DNA from: Candidatus Iainarchaeum sp.
GTDB taxonomy: Archaea > B1Sed10-29 > WALL01 > JAGHAM01
Direction of reading: 5' to 3'
Assembly: GCA_021161465.1 (NCBI GenBank)
Contig: JAGHAM010000023.1
Span: forward strand, 12,471-76,470
Length of the DNA: 64,000 nucleotides
The notes below the pieces were generated by a model. It ran no database searches and had not been told where the DNA came from. It worked only from the letters and a program-made list of their open reading frames with translations. The position numbers were made by a program, and so were the translations under genes. Below, in pieces: positions 61,708-64,000 of this stretch. How positions within the stretch are numbered: position 1 is the stretch's first letter; every line of letters starts with the position of its first letter.

Positions 61708-63105
61708 ATGACCTCCCCATTTAATTTCACGCCAGAGTCTTATAGGATAAAAACCATTGAAAAGATTGAACTTAAACCAAGGGCATATCGGGAGAAGAGA
61801 ATAGGAGAAGTTGGGTACAATGTCTTCATGCTTGACATTGATGATATTTTTATCGACCTCTTAACTGACAGTGGTACCTCCGCAATGAGTGATGAACAAT
61901 GGGCTGCAATGCTCACCACCAAGCAGGCATATGCCGGCAGCAACTCTTACCGGCTGTTAGACCGCGCTGTTAAGGAGATATTTGGCTTCGAGCACTTCGT
62001 GCCAACACATCAAGGTAGGGCTGCAGAGCATATTCTGTTTTCCACAATTATCACAAAGGAAGGGCAGTATGTCCCAAATAACACACATTTTGACACAACC
62101 GAAGCCAATGTTATGTACAAAAAAGGTATCCCTATGAACCTCCCTGTTGAGGAAGCTTACCAACCCGGTAAGGTATCAGACTTTAAGGGTAATATGGACA
62201 CAAACAAACTGGAAAACTTCATAAATGAAAAAGGCCCAGAGAACATACCTGTTGTAATGCTTACCATAACCAACAACACTGTTGGTGGTCAACCTGTTTC
62301 TATGAAGAACATAAGAAAAGTAAGCGAGATAGCTCACGACCACAAAATACCTATGTTCCTTGATGCCTGCAGATTTGCAGAGAATGCTTTTTTCATAAAA
62401 GAGAGAGAGCCAGGATACAGAGATAAGACCATCAGAGAAATTGTCAAAGAAGAGTTCTCATATGCAGATGGTTGCACGTTCAGCGGGAAGAAGGAGGCCC
62501 TAACAAACATAGGTGGGATGCTTTGTACGAGGGACAAGGAGCTTTATGAAAAATTCAGGAACTTACTTGTTGTGATAGAGGGCTTTCCAACCTACGGTGG
62601 GATGGCGTGCAGGGAACTGGCTGCGATGGCTGTTGGGCTCCATGAGTCCACTGACTATGACTACCAGAAAGCAAGGCACGCACAGATAGAATTCCTGGCA
62701 GACTCACTGGACAAGCAAGGTGTACCTATAGTAAAGCCTGCTGGGGGTCATGCTGTTTATGTTGATGGAAAGGAATTCCTGCCACACTTAACCCCAGATA
62801 AATTTCCAGCACAGTCACTAACTGCTCAATTGTATATAGAATCAGGCATCAGGGCTGTTGAGCTTGGGAATTCCTGCTTTGGCAAAACCGGCGATGATGG
62901 AAATTTTATCCCCGCTAAACTTGACCTGATGCGGCTGGCAATCCCTAGGAGAAGATACACCATAAGCCACCTAGCATACGTCGCAGACTCTGTTGTAGAG
63001 CTCTACGAGCAAAGGGATCAGATAACAGGACTAAAACGTGTTTATGCACCAAAGCTGCTGGGACACTTTTTGTCAAGATTTGAACCGATACCCAAAAATA
63101 TTTAA
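61708..63105 (+). CDS. tnaA: Tryptophanase-like PLP beta-eliminating lyase
   Basis: 465 residues, full length. Splits tryptophan (or tyrosine) to indole (phenol), pyruvate and ammonia with PLP. Family landmarks: IDLLTDSGTSAMSDEQWAAM, VPTHQGRAAEHIL, FDTTEANV, SYADGCTFSGKKEALTNIGG with the PLP lysine at 262, FPTYGGMACRELAAMAVGLH and RLAIPRRRYTISH. At the specificity positions it has an aspartate in FDTT (threonine in tyrosine phenol-lyase) and leucine in RAVELG where tyrosine phenol-lyase has its substrate-binding arginine. Both favour tryptophanase. No clear promoter or ribosome site is seen. Its position next to a pseudogene and a toxin pair suggests acquisition by transfer. Confidence 0.9.
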   Translation: MTSPFNFTPESYRIKTIEKIELKPRAYREKRIGEVGYNVFMLDIDDIFIDLLTDSGTSAMSDEQWAAMLTTKQAYAGSNSYRLLDRAVKEIFGFEHFVPTHQGRAAEHILFSTIITKEGQYVPNNTHFDTTEANVMYKKGIPMNLPVEEAYQPGKVSDFKGNMDTNKLENFINEKGPENIPVVMLTITNNTVGGQPVSMKNIRKVSEIAHDHKIPMFLDACRFAENAFFIKEREPGYRDKTIREIVKEEFSYADGCTFSGKKEALTNIGGMLCTRDKELYEKFRNLLVVIEGFPTYGGMACRELAAMAVGLHESTDYDYQKARHAQIEFLADSLDKQGVPIVKPAGGHAVYVDGKEFLPHLTPDKFPAQSLTAQLYIESGIRAVELGNSCFGKTGDDGNFIPAKLDLMRLAIPRRRYTISHLAYVADSVVELYEQRDQITGLKRVYAPKLLGHFLSRFEPIPKNI

Positions 63106-63134
63106 ACCATGCACGCTTTTTCTTAGTTGATAAA

Positions 63135-63416
63135 ATGCCAACTGAAGAAGAGGAGATAATTAACCTGATTGCCGAAGAGTTAGAATCAGGAAAGCCACCA
63201 GAAATGATAGTGGAAGAGCTAGTCCAGGCAGGGCTCCCAAGAGGAGATGCGGAGCAGGTAGTTTCTGCTGTTGGTAGAGAGATATCAAAACGAGCAGGTG
63301 GGCAACCAAGAAGCAAAGCTCCAGCAAGGGCCCCACCTAGAGGCGGCCTCCCATGGGGATACATCCTAATGATAATAGCTATTTTAGTTTTGCTTTACAT
63401 CCTCCTTTACACCTAA
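63135..63416 (+). CDS. Small tail-anchored protein with helical hairpin
   Basis: 93 residues: an acidic helical N-terminal module (EEEIINLIAEELESGKPPEM, then LVQAGLPRGDAEQVVSAVG), a basic Pro/Ala linker, and a single C-terminal membrane helix (LPWGYILMIIAILVLLYILL). The N-terminal module resembles that of the coiled-coil protein at 38836. AATATTTAAA at 63096-63105 is the likely TATA box. Function unknown; probably a cytoplasmic domain tethered to the membrane. Confidence 0.7.
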   Translation: MPTEEEEIINLIAEELESGKPPEMIVEELVQAGLPRGDAEQVVSAVGREISKRAGGQPRSKAPARAPPRGGLPWGYILMIIAILVLLYILLYT

Positions 63417-63480
63417 CTTTATCTTAACGCTCGGTAATCCGTAACGCATAAATTAGAATCACTACAAAACTATAGCTTAG

Positions 63481-63673
63481 GCCTCGGTGGCTCAGGTTGG
63501 TAGAGCACTTCCTTGGTAACAACCCTTTTTTGTCAGCGCTGTCAAAAAAGCGTTGACGGAAAAGGCCAAACAGGAAGGGGTCGTGGGTTCAAAATGGGGG
63601 TTTAACACCCCCTATAACCCCCGTAGAGGATTGCTATGCAATCCGTTTGGGTTTGGGACTCCCACCCGAGGCT
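63481..63673 (+). tRNA. tRNA-Thr(GGT) with two introns
   Basis: Exons 63481-63518, 63572-63593 and 63660-63673. Acceptor GCCTCGG/CCGAGGC with T73, anticodon stem CTTCC/GGAAG, loop TTGGTA-A giving GGT, T stem GTGGG/CCCAC. Intron 1 (63519-63571, 53 nt) contains the hairpin TTTTTTGTCAGCGC/GCGTTGACGGAAAA-like. Intron 2 (63594-63659, 66 nt) splits the T loop after TTCAAA; TTCA can pair with TGGG, leaving the bulges AAA and ACT. A CATAAATTA box lies at 63447-63455. Confidence 0.9.
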
Positions 63674-63740
63674 TTAAACCCTTTTTGCTCCAAGATGCGC
63701 TTCTGGCTTGAAAAAATTTTCAAAAGTTTGGATTCCCATT

Positions 63741-63768
63741 GGGCTCTGAGCCTATGCTACTAGAGCCC
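63741..63768 (+). other. Inverted repeat after tRNA-Thr
   Basis: GGGCTCT and AGAGCCC (seven base pairs) flank a 14-base loop. It lies between tRNA-Thr and the next gene, just after a TTGAAAAAATTTTCAA palindrome at 63708-63723. It may be an RNA-end structure; nothing else supportable lies in 63674-63796. Confidence 0.4.
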
Positions 63769-63829
63769 AAAACCACTAGGATTAATTTGAGCACAAGGTT
63801 TTTATTCTGTGGAAGAATATTTTTGATTT

Positions 63830-64000
63830 ATGAGAATAACACCTATGACAGTAATCCTGCTATTCTTGCCAGCTTTTTTCTTGGTTGGGTGCGTTACCCA
63901 ATGCCACTCAGGCGAAACAAGAGACTGTATGGTAGGCAAATGCCCCGGAACTCAAAACTGTGTCAACAGTACTTGGGGAAATTGTGTTAAGAGCAACCCT
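63830..64000 (+). CDS. Secreted cysteine-rich protein, partial (runs off window)
   Basis: From the ATG at 63830, 57 codons are visible. The hydrophobic signal MRITPMTVILLFLPAFFLVG ends in LVGC, a possible lipobox cysteine, followed by VTQCHSGETRDCMVGKCPGT and then QNCVNSTWGNC. The GTQxC...G/STWGxC pattern is seen in repeated cysteine-rich surface modules. TTTTTATT at 63799-63806 would be a TATA box for a leaderless start. The C-terminus is outside the window. Confidence 0.65.
   Translation, partial: MRITPMTVILLFLPAFFLVGCVTQCHSGETRDCMVGKCPGTQNCVNSTWGNCVKSNP

Noticed and set aside
61708-63105. Tyrosine phenol-lyase
   Set aside because: The substrate-binding arginine is replaced by leucine and the threonine in the FxTT segment by aspartate, as in tryptophanase.
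63739-63990. 83-codon frame at the window end
   Set aside because: It overlaps the better candidate starting at 63830, which has a signal sequence, cysteine pattern and TATA box; the 83-codon frame has none.

Overview
The window is archaeal. Evidence: deoxyhypusine synthase, a two-subunit aspartate carbamoyltransferase with a zinc-ribbon PyrI, a type II methionine aminopeptidase, a family B DNA polymerase, a UbiA-type prenyltransferase of the archaeal ether-lipid kind, class III (archaellin/pilin-type) signal peptides, TATA boxes about 25 bases before many start codons (leaderless messages), GGTGA/GGAGG ribosome sites inside operons, and tRNA genes with bulge-helix-bulge introns. The dense packing and the giant surface proteins with a conserved juxtamembrane segment fit a DPANN-type archaeon, but the phylum cannot be fixed from this window alone.

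Layout. 1-6036 (minus strand): an archaeosortase-like membrane protease, a 1518-residue membrane/surface protein beside it, and the start of deoxyhypusine synthase. 6069-8294: a secreted cysteine-rich protein. 8339-38835: a roughly 30 kb same-strand block made of a type IV pilus/archaellum-type secretion ATPase, its two-domain membrane platform protein, eight or nine pilin-like or single-anchor proteins, two giant paralogous surface proteins (2675 and 2219 residues), and eight small membrane proteins falling into about two paralogous families, closed by a secreted protein with a C-terminal anchor. 38836-41316: two coiled-coil proteins flanking a HerA-like ATPase whose P-loop is degenerate. I regard 8339-41316 as one candidate, apparently undescribed, pilus-derived envelope machine.

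41383-47712 is housekeeping: DNA polymerase B, methionine aminopeptidase, pyrBI. 47828-55812 is a glycosylation/surface-sugar region (two GT-C enzymes, three GT2 enzymes, one flippase-like protein) containing a 3-methyladenine DNA glycosylase. 57488-59959 holds an iron alcohol dehydrogenase, the UbiA prenyltransferase and a DUF2666-like protein. 60229-61653 looks like a plastic region: tandem hairpin repeats, a MazF-like toxin/antitoxin pair and a decayed isocitrate dehydrogenase. It is followed by a tryptophanase and, at the window end, another cysteine-rich secreted protein.

RNA genes. Seven tRNAs are present (Arg-TCG, Gln-CTG, Val-CAC, Glu-CTC, Pro-TGG, Leu-TAA, Thr-GGT) and every one is interrupted. 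All have an anticodon-loop intron. Five also have a second intron in the T loop at the same place (59/60), with a conserved, covarying bulge-helix-bulge, and tRNA-Glu has a third in the D loop. Several introns share sequence with each other, as if copied between tRNA genes.
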